Assembly (NCBI GenBank): GCA_010015675.1
Contig: ML976987.1
Span: forward strand, 956,477 to 1,020,476
Length of the DNA stretch: 64,000 nucleotides
Origin: Byssothecium circinans
Taxonomy: Eukaryota > Ascomycota > Dothideomycetes > Pleosporales > Massarinaceae
Direction: 5' to 3'
In this document: in pieces, positions 11,367 through 23,827 of the stretch
Layout of the letters: the number at the start of each line of letters is the position of its first letter
Numbering within the stretch: position 1 is the stretch's first letter
Made by a program: the position numbers and the translations under genes
Notes under the pieces: generated by a model
Databases searched by the model: none
What the model was told of the DNA's origin: nothing
What the model saw: the letters and a program-made list of their open reading frames with translations, nothing else

Positions 11367-13013
11367 TCAATGAGGCTCAAGTGCTGGCTCCTTTCCCTTG
11401 GACGAGTGCGGGTGAAGGAGCGCCGGCCGCCACTTTGCGACGTTGGATACACTAAAGTGTAAAGGCTCTTTGGGACCTTTTTCGCGGACGGGCATCTTGC
11501 GCTTCGAGCGTCCGGAGACGTAGATGGGCGCCTGTACGTGTCCTGCGCTGGTGACAATGGGCATCGACTGTTTGGCTCTGAGCTTAGGCTTCTTATCACG
11601 ATGTTCGTCATCCGTCTCTTCCGTCTGACTCTCGAAGCTGCGGAGGCTGCTGCGTTCGGACGAGAAGCGACTGGATTGTGTTTGCACACGTCCGATCGGG
11701 CTGAGCATGGCAGCAGAGTCAGCAAGAACGTCCAACTTCGAGGGCGTCCTGTCCGCCATCGAGTGAGTTCGAGATGAATAAGTAGGTGGAGGGTCCTGAA
11801 AGTCGTACATGATCTCAGAGACCAGGCTCTTGTATTTAGCGTGGCCATCTAGTTCTTCGTCGTGTTTCCAGCACTCTTCGTCGGCACCCAACACTGCTGG
11901 GAGGGAACGGACCTCGTTCCACGCCACATCTTCAAATTGGAGTGTAACGTACAGCACGTCACCCTGCATCTTGTCGTGCGCGATGCAGTGGTCCTCGAGG
12001 AAAGGGTAGTCCCACACGTCGCGATGAATGAGATCTTGCGGAAGTAGGCTAAGTGCCATTCGTCCAAAGGGCTCGTCAGCAGGACGATGTGCGCTCATCG
12101 GCATCCACGGCCGGCCACGCAGTATGCCCTTGTAGGCATTCTCAATACGATTTGCGAAGCAGGAGCTGTCTTGGCTGGGAAATTCAAGGTTTTGCTGCAG
12201 CTTACGAGTCGAACATCTTCTATAGCCATTGCTGTCGGGATGGTAGGCGTACTTTTGAGACTTGCGCAGCACGAAGATGACGCGAACGTTCCAGGAGAGC
12301 GGATACTTCTTGTCGGTGCGAATAGGTAGCTGACCTAGCATATGCTGTGGCTGCATGAGGAGTGGTAGTTGTGGGACTGGCGGTTTCGGTGTCGTTGATA
12401 GGAGGGGCTTGGGTGTGGAGGCGCTTGGTGTTGCCTCTCGCGAGAAACCGCCCTGGACTTCAACTCGTTCGATTCGATTCTCCAGTTCCATGGTGACCTC
12501 GTCGACCATAGTCAGGCGCTCCCGCATAGTCATGATCTGGTCATTGAACTCTTGCGTCTTGTCGACTACAGCCTCCACCTTGTCGTCCATCTGCACCTTC
12601 AGATTGTGCATGTTCTCGTACATGCGTGCTTCTATCGTTTTGTAGATTCGAAAGTGCTCCTCTCTGGCCATTCTTTCCCTGAACAGCTCCTGCTTCAGTC
12701 CCTGTTCGAGATTCTCATAGCGTTTGACCTCTTGCTTCAGCCGCTTTACGTCCTCGATCACTTGTGCATACTCCTCGGCCGACACGGCGGAAAGTGGCTG
12801 TGCCTCATGATGCCATGCCTGGTGACCACACCCGCACTTTGATCGCACTATTGAGTCCGGGTAGAAGGTACGGCAGGAGCACCGCTGGCGCATCCCGCCT
12901 GCCTCCGAGGCAGGCAGTATAAAGCTACACTCTCCCCGCGGGAGCTGTGCATCGTTGTTCGGCGCGGGCTTCCCAGGGAGGTGGACGAGACTTTGAGTGG
13001 TGCTATGGAACAT
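11367..13013 (-). CDS. Hypothetical protein: Cys-cluster plus coiled coil plus Ser-rich tail
   Basis: Uninterrupted 548-residue frame. Near the N-terminus (about residues 42-70) is a compact Cys/His cluster: RCSC, then SKCGCGHQAWHH, which could bind a metal ion. Residues about 80-185 are a strong coiled coil rich in Glu, Lys, Arg and Gln (EEYAQVIEDVKRLKQEVKRY onward), suggesting oligomerisation. Residues 190-235 are Pro/Ser/Thr-rich. A globular middle follows with many aromatics (about 240-400, including PQDLIHRDVWDYPFLEDH). The last 140 residues are basic, Ser-rich and probably disordered (KRKMPVREKGPKEPL). I do not recognise the family and assign no function; a scaffold or regulatory role is only a guess. 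No intron is needed. Confidence 0.7.
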   Translation of the reverse strand: MFHSTTQSLVHLPGKPAPNNDAQLPRGECSFILPASEAGGMRQRCSCRTFYPDSIVRSKCGCGHQAWHHEAQPLSAVSAEEYAQVIEDVKRLKQEVKRYENLEQGLKQELFRERMAREEHFRIYKTIEARMYENMHNLKVQMDDKVEAVVDKTQEFNDQIMTMRERLTMVDEVTMELENRIERVEVQGGFSREATPSASTPKPLLSTTPKPPVPQLPLLMQPQHMLGQLPIRTDKKYPLSWNVRVIFVLRKSQKYAYHPDSNGYRRCSTRKLQQNLEFPSQDSSCFANRIENAYKGILRGRPWMPMSAHRPADEPFGRMALSLLPQDLIHRDVWDYPFLEDHCIAHDKMQGDVLYVTLQFEDVAWNEVRSLPAVLGADEECWKHDEELDGHAKYKSLVSEIMYDFQDPPPTYSSRTHSMADRTPSKLDVLADSAAMLSPIGRVQTQSSRFSSERSSLRSFESQTEETDDEHRDKKPKLRAKQSMPIVTSAGHVQAPIYVSGRSKRKMPVREKGPKEPLHFSVSNVAKWRPALLHPHSSKGKEPALEPH

Positions 13014-15969
13014 GGGTGAACTGGCCGTGGTACAGTTCCTCTGGGACGAAGGGGCGGCCCATGGAAGGACCGGGAGGGTGGACTACCGTAAACGGGATTG
13101 CAAGAAAGGAACGAGTGAGGCAGGCAACACAGGCCAAGAGACTACGAGAGCGACGGCGGCAGGTGGGCAGAGAGGATATATAGGCAGAAAGAAGTCCGAC
13201 AGGGCAGGGTGGATGGAGGCTGGCGCACAAGATAAGACGGCGCAGCGTCCAGTATTCAGCGTTCAGCACCGCTTCCTTGGGACGCGCGGGAGCATCCGGA
13301 CACTGCAGAGGCGAGCTGCGTCGGTTTGGTGATACGGGCAAAACAAGTGCGAATCGTGTGCAACCGTGGGAGGTAGAGGTGGAGGTGGAGGTAGAACTGG
13401 GGGACTCTACAGTAGAGGCGGAGGACAGGGCGCTGCACGGACGGGATCACTCTTTGGCCTCTGGCAGCAGCAGCACCCTGGCGTACCCGCGCCGGGGTGG
13501 GTCGGAAACGCCAGCCCTGCTGCCATAAAATAATCACGGCGTGCGTGTCCAAGGGCTTTTGGTGGGAGTGAAAGGGTGCGGGCCATGTGCGATGGACGAT
13601 AAGCTGCGGGCGCCGGCGTGGGATTACATACTTTGGACACGAGCCAATCACAGCCGGGCCTCTTCCATCCGCTGCAGGGCAGGGAAGGTACAGCTGTCTG
13701 CTACCGTGCCTGCCTGGAATCACGCAAGCAAACAACATTATTGAACCCTCCCAATGTCGCATCCACCACGGTATCCATGTGCGTCAAGTGTATATTGCCC
13801 ATCCTCCATTCTTCACTTTCGTATCAAGTGCTCGCAAACCGCATCTTCAAAATCCCACTCCAGACCCACAGCTGGTTCCAGTTCCACTCCCGCTCGGGAC
13901 CCCACACGCGCTTGACTTGACCCAACAGTGAACACCTGGCAACACTTTCACCTTTGTCAAATTTTGCCTCAGCGGCTCAGCACGCCCATCATGGCCAGAA
14001 AGGGCTGCTGATCCGGACTCGCGGGACCTGACAGCTTGAATTGATGATGGGCGTCTGCGGCTGTGCGTGTCTGCAGAGCCCTTATCTACAACTTTCTGAT
14101 AATCGACTGTGCGGTACAAAGGGTATGCGCCCCCACACAACTAGGATCTTTGCCGGCCCGTACGATTGGCGCGCTGAATTCTTCGACATCCAACGCTGCA
14201 CCTTCTCGGTACCAGTGGAATTCGCCCTCCTTCAATAATAATAGACCCAGTGCTTGCACACACTGGCCGGCGGCCAGGCGGCGGTCAGGAACAGCTACGT
14301 AGCAGAAACGATCACCATTAGCCTTCACACGCCGGTAGCTTCCCCTGCAAACAGTGTCTATCATATCCCTTCGATTGTGGCCACCGAGCACATGTTCACT
14401 GCAAAGAATCGACGATTTTGGCAAGGCCTCAAGCATCTTGCAGCGCCGCTCCTCAGTGGCGGATGAATAGAGATGGAGTGGCAAACCTCAAACCCGTAGG
14501 TAGCTCTCGTCGAGTCGCTGAACCGCGTGTTCACAATTCTGCACACGAACTCTCCAGCTCATCCTCAGTTGTAAGGCCAGTATGGTACACGTCCCGAGGC
14601 CACCTCGCCTCCAACCGCAGGTATGGTTGCCGGCATCGTGAGAGTGCGGCATCGCCCTTTTCGAAACGTAAGCGTATCCCACGATCCGTAGAGGATATTA
14701 CATTCCGAACTGCAACCCGTCTCGCAGAGCTTAGGCCAAGTACAAAATTTGACCATGTTTAACACACTTATCCTCTGGACACGACATGACCATCTCTTGC
14801 TGGCGACATTGTCCACGGTATTACGTTGAGAAGGAAATTGTTTCCCCATGCCGCTATCCTCCCGTTGCGACCTCAACCTCATTATGGCAAGGCCAACAGT
14901 TCGGGTGCAGATGCTTTCACCGACAATCTCCTCTCTCCTCAACATCGCGGTAGTTCACCGTTGTCCTCGGGATGTTGTCACCCAAAGTCAGGGATGGCGA
15001 ATCCTATCGACCCCACGCTTGCACCAACTTTCCACATAATTTCACCGGTCCGGTGCCTGCACAACGATCATCCAAATTCCCATTCCCATCGCGGCAAAGG
15101 ATTTGTTTTTCCCTTTACAAACGCCTCTTCACACCCTTGCGGTCCTCTTCCCACACCCGCTGTCCAGAACAAGGAAATTGATTGATCAGGTTGCCGCAAA
15201 GGGTTAGTGCGATCGCACGGGAGCAGCCGTGGGGTGAATGGTGCGCACGCCCTTCCTGTCGCGGATCACTAGCTTCCATGTGGCCTTCAGGTCCATAGTG
15301 ATTGATCGAGGGTGCTTCGTGGGTATCCAATCATTCTGTTTCATCACGCTATGCCGTCTCCCGGAGGCCAATAGCCGTGGATTATAGAGCCTTTTCGCTA
15401 TTAAGTGGTTTGGAATGCATTCTGATCGGCTTCATGGAGTGCAGCATGCACCTCACTGCGCAGTCCATGTGCGATGCCTTGGCTGCCTGAACACCACGAG
15501 GTCTTTGGATGGCTTCAATGGGTGAATAGGGAACTCGCCCTTCGAATGTCCTCCTCGGCTAGAAAATACCACACTTCAATTCGATTCCTACCACTTTTGC
15601 TACCTCAATCCCTACCATACGAAGACCTCGGTGCTTCCGCCTTTCACTTCATGCAAGTTTTTTTGTTTTTGTTCCTATAGGACATGATTTAGAGAGCGCC
15701 CAGATAGGATTAATTTCTTCTTGCTAAGATCTCCACCCCTATATTTCCTCCCTTAAAGAACCATATCCTCATTGTTCGCTGTGATTGAATCTTCGCTGTG
15801 TTCTCAGTGAGGGGTAGCGAAAGTGAATACCAATGACGATACACTTCGGCCAATCGGCGATCGGAAAGTTTGGACCTCCGAATTCTCATCCTCTAGAATC
15901 GCTCGATTCTACAGACCAACGTACACTTTTCAGACTTACCACTCTTCAGAGAGCTAGAACACGGGGAAT
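13014..15969. other. Long intergenic region between coiled-coil gene and Zn2Cys6 regulator
   Basis: Nearly 3 kb with no supportable gene. It separates two divergently transcribed genes, so it should hold both promoters. A GAGGTGGAGGTG-type purine repeat lies at about 13370-13395. The longest frames (168 residues at 13256-13762 minus, 132 residues at 14086-14484 minus) show no domain and biased composition. I see no terminal repeats. Confidence 0.45.
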
Positions 15970-18315
15970 ATGCCGGAAGAGAATTGGGCAGTACATGGTG
16001 GTATCCCTGCAGTACGCACACCCAAAGAAAGCGACCCTTGGACGTGCACTAACAAATCCACTTACAGTGCGATTCTTGTCACTCTAGAAAGGTTAGCTTT
16101 CGCCAGACGGCCCCTTCATAAACCTAGCTTTATGTCTCATGAGTATAGGGCTCAGCGTTACTTTAGGTGAAATGCGACCGGAAGGATCCTTGCGCCAATT
16201 GCGTCAATGCCAGAACTGCCTGCCTCCGAACCAGACAGAAGCGCGCTCCACGGCCAAGAATCCGAACGTGAGGATATAAGGCCCATTTTGAAGCTTATAT
16301 ATTAACAATTTAAGGGATGACAAGATCCGAGCACTTGTCGAAAAACTTTCCAGTCTGGAGAACACAGTAAACGCCACTACTTCGCGGACCCAACCGGCAG
16401 CCGAAGGCCAGAACATTGTCTTAGGCCCCCCAGATAACGGTGATCTCAGTCCAAGGCCATCGAAGCGAAGAAGGAATATGGGTCCTTCTTCTCTGCTTGA
16501 TCTATTGTCGCCTCCAGATTCCGCTTCTTCCAGTCACCAGCCACCCAATGAAGCTCGTGACTTCATTCAAAAAGAGCTGTCCAACAACGCCAGGCTCGCT
16601 GCTCATCAAAAGAGTATATTTAAGACAGCAATTGCCTTTGTGGATCAACTCTCGCAATCTCCCTCCTCGCTGGCGGAAAGTGTTACTTGGACTACGGTGC
16701 CAACAGATCTTGTACCGGGCGAGCTCGTCCAAATCATACTTTCAAATCAACGCAACGACATTGAGATACCGCGCTGGAAACTTCACACCCTTGACCACAT
16801 CCCACCAAAAGCGCTCGAGCGGATGGCGGTAGGTCTGATCGAAGGCACAGCAGATGAACGGACCCTGAACATGTATAAAGTCATCGTACACTTCAAGGCG
16901 GCATTGGGCTTGTATGCTAGCCAGCTGCAAGTGCCTCACAGCTCAAGCCGGGTACATGTGAAGAACATGCAGCTCCGTCATCTCAATGCGGCACTCACTG
17001 TTCTCGACAATGCCAGCTTCCTCACTCCCCCGTCATTGTTGCTACTACAAACATTACTGACAGGAGTACGTATCATCCAAAGGCTTATGTACTGAAAACC
17101 CCTCTGAAACCTTGCAAGGCTGTTCTCATGCACATCGTCGGAAACTCGGCAAGCTGCTGGAGTCTCACGGCACACGCATCACGCACGCTCATTGCGCTCG
17201 GGTACCACATCCACCGCAAGACCGGCGCAGACGTTGATGAGACGGAAGAAATCCACGCTGCGGTGGCATGGTGCTATCACTTCGACAGACTCATGAGCCT
17301 TTTATTGCTACGGCCTCCCTCACTACCACCGTTTGACGTTCCAGTCTCTTCATTGGTGAGACACGATGTAACAAACCCTATGTCCATCTTCGCACGCATC
17401 ATGCTCGAGATGGTACCCATACATGAAAAGATCTTGGAACTCACAGTATCGAACACGTCTGGAAAACGATCAGGATCGAATGCCACCGTCAAAGATGAGG
17501 TTGAGCAACTGCGGCGGCAGATGGCGGATGTTTACACTTTGATGGAACAGGCACGTTCAATTCGATTCTTTTCTATGGAGGATTATACTGACCTTCATCC
17601 AAGTCACGGCCAGCCGATCTATACGAATACAACCAGGACTATCTCCTCCACTGGCAAAGCCTGGAGTTCAAATACTTCTCCACCCTGACATCCGTTTGCC
17701 GTTTGAGCCCCACGATTGCCTCGGACCCCTTAGAGAGGGAGGAGTGCTTGAAATCGGCTCGCAGGGCTCTCGAGTACGTCAAGCAGATTGAGCATCTAGG
17801 GAAGCAACAAGGGCACTTTGTCGATGACTTTAGCCCCTATATGTGTTGGTACGCTCCAAACTTCACCGAAAGATGACCGAGACTGACGGGTCCACAGGAC
17901 CATTCTCTCCTACCCGCTAAGCCCTTTCTTCGTCCTCTTTTGCAACGTAGTAGGAACCGGCAACCCTCGCGATTTCCAGATCCTACAAGATGTCGTCGAT
18001 AGCATCTCGTCACTCGTCGTGGAGAACAAGTCTGTGGAGAGGTTGTATCGACTTTGCAATACGCTCCTCTCATTATGTAAACCGCTTATACAAAACACTG
18101 TCGCTACGCAGCTGCCAGACACGACAGCAGCGGATACCGCGGCGGAGATGGAGATATTGGTGGAAGCGAATCTACCCGCAATGCCGGGACTAGATGCCAT
18201 GGCACCCTGGGACGACGAGATGATGGGGCAACTTTTCCAGTTCCAGCCTTCGCTCGATTGGTTTAATTCGGATATCTTGGATCTGGAGGGTTGGGATCTT
18301 AACCTGCCGACCTAG
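15970..18315 (+). CDS. Zn2Cys6 fungal-specific transcription factor
   Basis: Nuclear sequence-specific regulator. Seven exons by splice-signal and frame logic: 15970-16011, 16068-16091, 16167-16267, 16315-17065, 17119-17554, 17614-17848 and 17898-18315, total 668 residues. The DNA-binding cluster is complete when exons 2 and 3 are joined: C15-x2-C18-x6-C25-x5-C31-x2-C34-x6-C41 (CDSCHSRK + VKCDRKDPCANC). A basic linker (RQKRAPRPRIR) and a short coiled coil follow. The middle-homology 'fungal_trans' region spans about residues 150-450, with ASRTLIALGYHIHRK and IHAAVAWCYHFDRLMS. The C-terminus is acidic and rich in Asp, Trp and Phe (LDWFNSDILDLEGWDL), like an activation domain. The fifth intron donor (GTTCAA) is weak, so that junction is less certain. 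The target genes are unknown. Confidence 0.88.
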
Positions 18316-19475
18316 TCTCGTTTTCTCTACAGGTGCGTCCGAGCAACCCTTTCACCATGCGCATCACTCGGTAGCGATAATTGGGGTTGTAGAGATATTT
18401 AGTGGAAAAAGCAAAAATGTCATTATACCACACGCACAGAACGAGTTAAACCGTTTACACATCTATCTGTTGTGTGACGCCAGCTGGGGCGCACACGCAC
18501 ACGCACACGCACAAAGCTCGTCTATTGCATACCGTTATCTTGTGTGACCGTGGGATGAGTGTGATTTGGAATGGTAAGATAGATGTCGTCTCGTCTCGCC
18601 TCATATTTCCCTTTTCATATGATTAGGTCGGTGTATGACGGGAAGGACCTAGGACAGATTAAATGCGTCTTATCATGGATCAAATCCTTGTACTGTAACG
18701 ATTCCAAATCACAAGGCGGGCGCAAAACCATATTTCCTTTGTAATGGTTTGGGGTGGTGTGCGGGTGGTGAAGGGTGTGCCCAGGTGCGTATGAGGAAGG
18801 TAGAACTTGGGATGCGCTATCCGTATACGGCTTAGCTGTGAACGTTTACCGACTAGCAATCTTCACGACATTGCGCGCTTAAACATCGAGTCAGACGAAC
18901 ATCAGTGCATACCGCATTCGCACGAATCGTGCGATAGGTTAAGAGATACCTGCTCCCGCTGCGGTTGCGATGCCTATCTATGGCTCCGTGAGTCACAGCC
19001 TCATCCTGCGTCCAACCTTCATGCATCTGTAGCAGCAAGCTATTCGCAAGCACACCCCAAGGCAGCCACTTCGCGGATGGTATGTGCTGGGGAAGAGTCA
19101 TATAGAGGACCTCGAACGATGAACTCAATCCCAATCCAGGCGGGCACACGATGACTCCGGGCTGTTGTGGCGGCTCGAACTCCGCGACATCGAATCCGGT
19201 GTGAAAAGGCTGCTTGTAATGCACAACCGGTTGCAATATGACTATTGCACGGTCGCCACCTCTAGTACTCCGCCCTGTTACAATTGACGAATCCTTCAGG
19301 CGTCCAGTCGGCCCCACTAGCTATGCTAGGCAACACTTAGTACTCACGTTCACAATTACCTTATAACAGGTCTCTCGGGATACTTCTTTCTTCGTTTTTG
19401 TCATGTCTTCTTCCAAACGCTACAATATCCCCGAAGACTTTTCCAAAGTCCAAACCAGAACTCAAGGCAGAAATC
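18316..19475. other. Intergenic with short CA/CG-type microsatellite
   Basis: The 3' flank of the Zn2Cys6 gene and the 5' flank of the AAA gene. ACGCAC repeats lie at about 18492-18512. An open frame of 154 residues (18853-19317, minus) has no recognised domain and is not called as a gene. In-frame codons at 19398-19475 precede the first AAA-gene ATG but begin with TTG. Confidence 0.45.
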
Positions 19476-21586
19476 ATGAGTGCAGCACCTCCCACCACTT
19501 TCGGACCTATCGAGGCAACGTCGCGAGAACCTACTGCCCCAACTGGGAGCCTTTCCTCAATCTATACCATCTATAAAGATCCATACCGGGATAGATGGAC
19601 TCTAGAGTATCCTGTTCGAGCTGAGCCTCCTGTCGAAGACGCAATATCGGCCCAGCATGCGCTTGTTGCCCGCTACAAGCTCTCCAAATCACCTTGCAAG
19701 GCTCTCGATTTAAAATCCATCGTGGTGCAAAGTCCTCTTCTCAAGAAGGCCCTAGGCCGGATCCTGAAAGGCTACGCCGGCGTGACCACTCGGCTTGAAC
19801 GTCTCGAGTTCAACCAGCCCTTCGAATGTTTCGTGCATCGTTGGGAGGAATTGGAGGCGGAGATCACGACACAAAAGGAGGCCGGAGATTCCTTGTCCAC
19901 GGAGTGTCTCACTCACCTTCAATTGCTGCATTCTACTCTGGAAACCGAGATCGGCCCCGTCCTCCGCGAGAAGAAAGACCTTATCAGCCATAATGTCGCT
20001 AGTTTCCAAAAATTATGGACAATCTTCGAGCTGGGAAGCCTCATCTACCACAGCACCGATGGCCACGATCGCGTGTACCGCTTGAAAGTGGCCAAGATGG
20101 ACAACGTCAACGGCAGTAAAGTCTATAAGCTCGATTGTCAGTACGTCGACTTCGATGGCACCAAGTTCGGATACCGCGAGAAAACGATCAACATCACGGA
20201 GTTCCGCGGCACCAAGAGGATCACCAAGCTTGAAGCTTATCCTCTAATCTTCCATCCCGAGTACCAAAGCGTAAAGGAAAGACTCATCCAGCGCGGACGC
20301 ATGTTTGAGATGTACAGAGGCTACCACTTCGTCGGCTACGATGGCATTGCAATAGGGGAAGTCTCCCGCGGAAAACAAAAGTACACCATTCAAAGCCGTA
20401 TCATCATCGATGCGTATTCCTTCTCGCGCTACAACTCGAAGATCAGTCTAGAATACTTTGAAGTCCCGGAGGTCTTCCAAGACTTGCCCGTCACCACCGA
20501 TGGCTCCGACGTTGATGAAGACTGTGTCATGCTCGACGAGAATGGCAGCGAGAAGAAGACGCCAGTAGGCGTGAGACCCGTCCCTACGCCCGAGTGTCGC
20601 TTCGCCCTCACAGAAAAGCAGCATCTCCTCGCCAATGCAAAAGTGCGTGGCTATTCTCTCAGAGATAAGAAATGGTTCTCCTTCTTCATCGACAACATCG
20701 CAGATATCGAGTGGAACGAGAGTGCATTCTCTTCACTCGTGGCACCACAGGAGCAAAAGGATCTTATCCTATCATTTGCGGAGAGTCAGGCAAAGAACAA
20801 GGGGTCCTTTGACGACTATATCCAGGGCAAGGGGAAGGGAATCATCATGTTACTCGCGGGACCTCCTGGGGTGGGGAAGACGTTGACGGCAGAGAGTGTG
20901 GCGGAGAGCATGAAAGCGCCATTATACAGCATTGGGGCTGCGGATCTGGGATCGAAGCCCTCATCCTTGGAGAATAATCTGCATGATATTTTGGAGATGT
21001 GCTCGAAGTGGAATGCGGGTAAGTTTGTCTCCTCCATCAACCCCCACCCTCATTCATTCTCCTACGACTACCAGCCCGTCTCTTAAGTCAAAGCCACTTC
21101 TGACAGATCCGATTTCCAGTCCTCCTCCTCGACGAAGCAGACGTCTTCATGGAAGCCCGAAGCACCTCGGACCTCGACCGCAACAAACTCGTCGCCATCT
21201 TCCTCCGCCTCCTCGAGTACTTCAGCGGGATCCTCTTTCTCACCACCAACCGGCTCGAGAACATGGACGCCGCATTCGAATCGCGGATCCACCTCACGCT
21301 CAACTACACCGAGCTCGACAAAGCCTCTAGAAAACATATCTGGACCACTTTCCTCGCGTTATGCGCTGGGGGGTTCAGTGAGGTGGAGCTGGAGAGGTTG
21401 AGCAGGGAGAGGCTTAATGGGAGACAGATTAAGAATGTGGTTAAGATGGCGGGGCTGTTAGCGGAGAGTGAGGGTGTGGAGGTGGGGATGAAGCAGGTTG
21501 AGACTGTGTTGGGGCTGAGGAGAAGGGGGGAGAGGAGGGGGGGCGTTGGTGTTGGGGTTGGGGGGCTTTTTGGAGGTGGGGAGTGA
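19476..21586 (+). CDS. Fungal AAA ATPase (DUF7025-type N-domain plus AAA core)
   Basis: P-loop ATPase of a fungal group related to the AAA family; the substrate is unknown. Two exons, 19476-21018 and 21120-21586, 669 residues (intron GTAAGT...TTTCCAG, phase 1). The N-terminal half is a DUF7025-like domain (HSTDGHDRVYRLKVAKMD, RGYHFVGYDGIAIGEVSRGK). The AAA core has Walker A GPPGVGKT at residues 462-469, Walker B LLLDEAD at 516-522 spanning the splice junction, sensor-1-like FLTTNRLENMD and the arginine-bearing FESRIHLTLNY. A lid domain (LNGRQIKNVVKMAGLLAESE) follows, and the tail is Gly/Arg-rich. The long frame continues 26 codons upstream of ATG 19476 but has no ATG there, so I use 19476. 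Intact. Confidence 0.88.
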
Positions 21587-23827
21587 GTGTGTCGACGTTG
21601 TGCTGTTGAGGTGATTTTAACACAGGAATTTAAAGTATCCATGGCGTCGGAAGTTACAGTTCTCTATTTCCTCCTCTAAGTCAATTTGCTCAGGATCCAC
21701 GTGGACTCGTTTTACCGTCACTCGATGATGATAGCTATCACGATGACGATGCTCATCTAAAACAGTCCTTGCGCCTCGCCTTATCCTAGCACGAAACCGC
21801 TCCCCGCACGAATTCCCATGGCAGAAGAAGTTACCTTTTCAACACCGTCACAATCCCATAATCCCGCCCTTCTCACATTTGCGGACCGTTGGATGAAGAA
21901 GGAAGGAAGGCAAGTGTAGTGTGTGAAAAGAAAAAGAAGAGAGACATTCCGCTCGGGAATTAAATGCTTTTATACACTATTCGAAGGCTCTATGCAGCGC
22001 TACGTGCATTACTTTTGGCAGCCGGGGAAACAAGGAGGTGGAGTTGGGTTGGGCGGAGGGAATTTGGCCGTGATGATGGGAATCGTTAAGTGGATGGATG
22101 ATAGTAATGATAATTATAGTCAAAGTAAGCCGCTCCTTCTAGCTTTGCGGGGATGTGTTGGGACTGGATACTGGATTGGAGTTTTCCTGTCTCTCTCTCT
22201 CGTGTTCGAGGGGGTCCGAGATCAGTGTTTTGCTGCTCATGTGTAGCTTTTTCCGACGCTGACACTGACACTGACACTGACACCGACACCGACACCAACG
22301 CCAAAATAGTGAGTAGAGAAGATGCTTTTTAGTTCCTTGCGGATCCGCTCGATGGCCGCCGTGGGGGTGAGTAGGAGTGGAAGCTCGGTATGCGCTGTGT
22401 GATTCTTTTATACCTCCCTCGGCCGTTTTCGTATCCTTTACTTTTATTTCTGGCGTTCAAGCTTTGCCGCTGCTCGTAGCTGGGCGCTTTTCTAGGACTT
22501 CGATGATGATGATGATGATGGCTTACACGTGTAGTTGATAGTTTACGTTTTGTAACTCGCACATTTTTCCTACCTCGCGTCCTGAGATCATAATCGCTGA
22601 ATATGGTTTGTTGTCCTAATCTGATAGCACACTCGCGCGAGGACAGACGAAAGTCCATGAGGTACCATCATGTGCTGTTTTAGACACGAAAGCATCGCAT
22701 GTCATATCATTGCTTTTAGTATACCGAAGTATTTGCGAGATGGGAAGCTGTGAAGAGTGGAATGTGGGAGATATGGGTGGGGCTTATGTACCTTGGAGTT
22801 GGTATTTAGGTTGCTGTTATGGGAAGTAGAGGGCGGTTTTAAAAAGTGGGAATTGAGGAGTGAGGTTGTATGTGATTTGGCGATCTGGGGGCAAGAATGG
22901 GGAAATGTGATGGTGATAGTCGTTGATGAGGTGGGATTGGCTATGCTGTATGCAGGGTGTTAATGTCACTGCTGATCGATTTGTGGGATACGGCTGGTTT
23001 TGGTGTGGCTTTGGATATTCGTTTCGAGTTCATTTGGAACGCCATGGGTGATGAGAAGCAGGTGTATTTGACAGCAACAGCATACGACCGCGTGGTTATC
23101 GATTTTGATTATTTTTCAGCGTCTTGTAGAATGAAGGCAATCATGTACAGTACATCTCAGCATAAACAGTCTGTAAAACTTTCGCAGCGATTATCAATTC
23201 AACTTATCCAGAAGAAAAGTTTATTCGATACAGACAGATGAGAGCTGTGGCGCAGCATAACATTCGCACTGCAAGTATGTATTACATTACATGCAGCTGG
23301 CGGACCTGGGGGGGCCAAGGCGCGAAGTGCCCGATGGGGGCCGTATTACGGCCTCGTGCGCTTGGCTGAATTTTCTGTTTTGAGATGGTAGGGTGTGGTT
23401 GCGGTTGCGAGGGTTGACTGGTTGGATGGATTTGTGTATGTTTTTGTGTATGACGTAAGCGCTGAACTAGGAGGTGGCTTGGAGGGAATGAGATATTCTT
23501 GATATAGAACTCTAGGTGGACCATTGTTGTCGAAAGTAGTATTATTTTGTTGTGGGAGAGTTGACTACATAAGGTGGTACCATGGTACACGGAACAGATC
23601 CACTGTGATCACCTGGTGACAAATACTCGTGTCTGATGCATCTGTATAATCACCGGTGTTGTGCGAAAGTATGATACCGTAACTGAGGGACGGTCGGGCG
23701 TAAAGGGGCCTGAAATCGTGAGATCAGCTGATTATCGATGTGACCAGGGCATGGCGCATTCAGTACATATGTGCTCCGCTTGTCCTCGTCGCCGCTAATT
23801 GAATACCTCAACAATCACAGTGCGACG
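21587..23827. other. Intergenic, with short simple repeats
   Basis: About 2.2 kb with no supportable gene. It contains a GACACT/GACACC hexanucleotide run at 22254-22298 (listed separately) and an ATG trinucleotide run at about 22503-22520. The open frames are short and lack domains. The right end holds the promoter of the DUF3176 gene. Confidence 0.45.
22254..22298. repeat. Hexanucleotide microsatellite GACACT/GACACC
   Basis: A run of about seven imperfect GACACY units. The unit changes from T-ended to C-ended copies midway. Non-coding as far as I can tell. Confidence 0.8.

Noticed and set aside
13256..14546. Several 100-168-residue frames on both strands
   Set aside because: They overlap one another in different phases, show biased composition from purine repeats and contain no known motif.
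18853..19317. Minus-strand 154-residue frame between the regulator and the AAA gene
   Set aside because: No domain, no signal peptide and no splice logic. It may be chance in GC-balanced DNA, though a small unknown gene cannot be excluded.
19398..19475. Upstream extension of the AAA ATPase
   Set aside because: The frame is open but begins with TTG and contains no ATG before 19476; the ATG at 19403 is in another frame.
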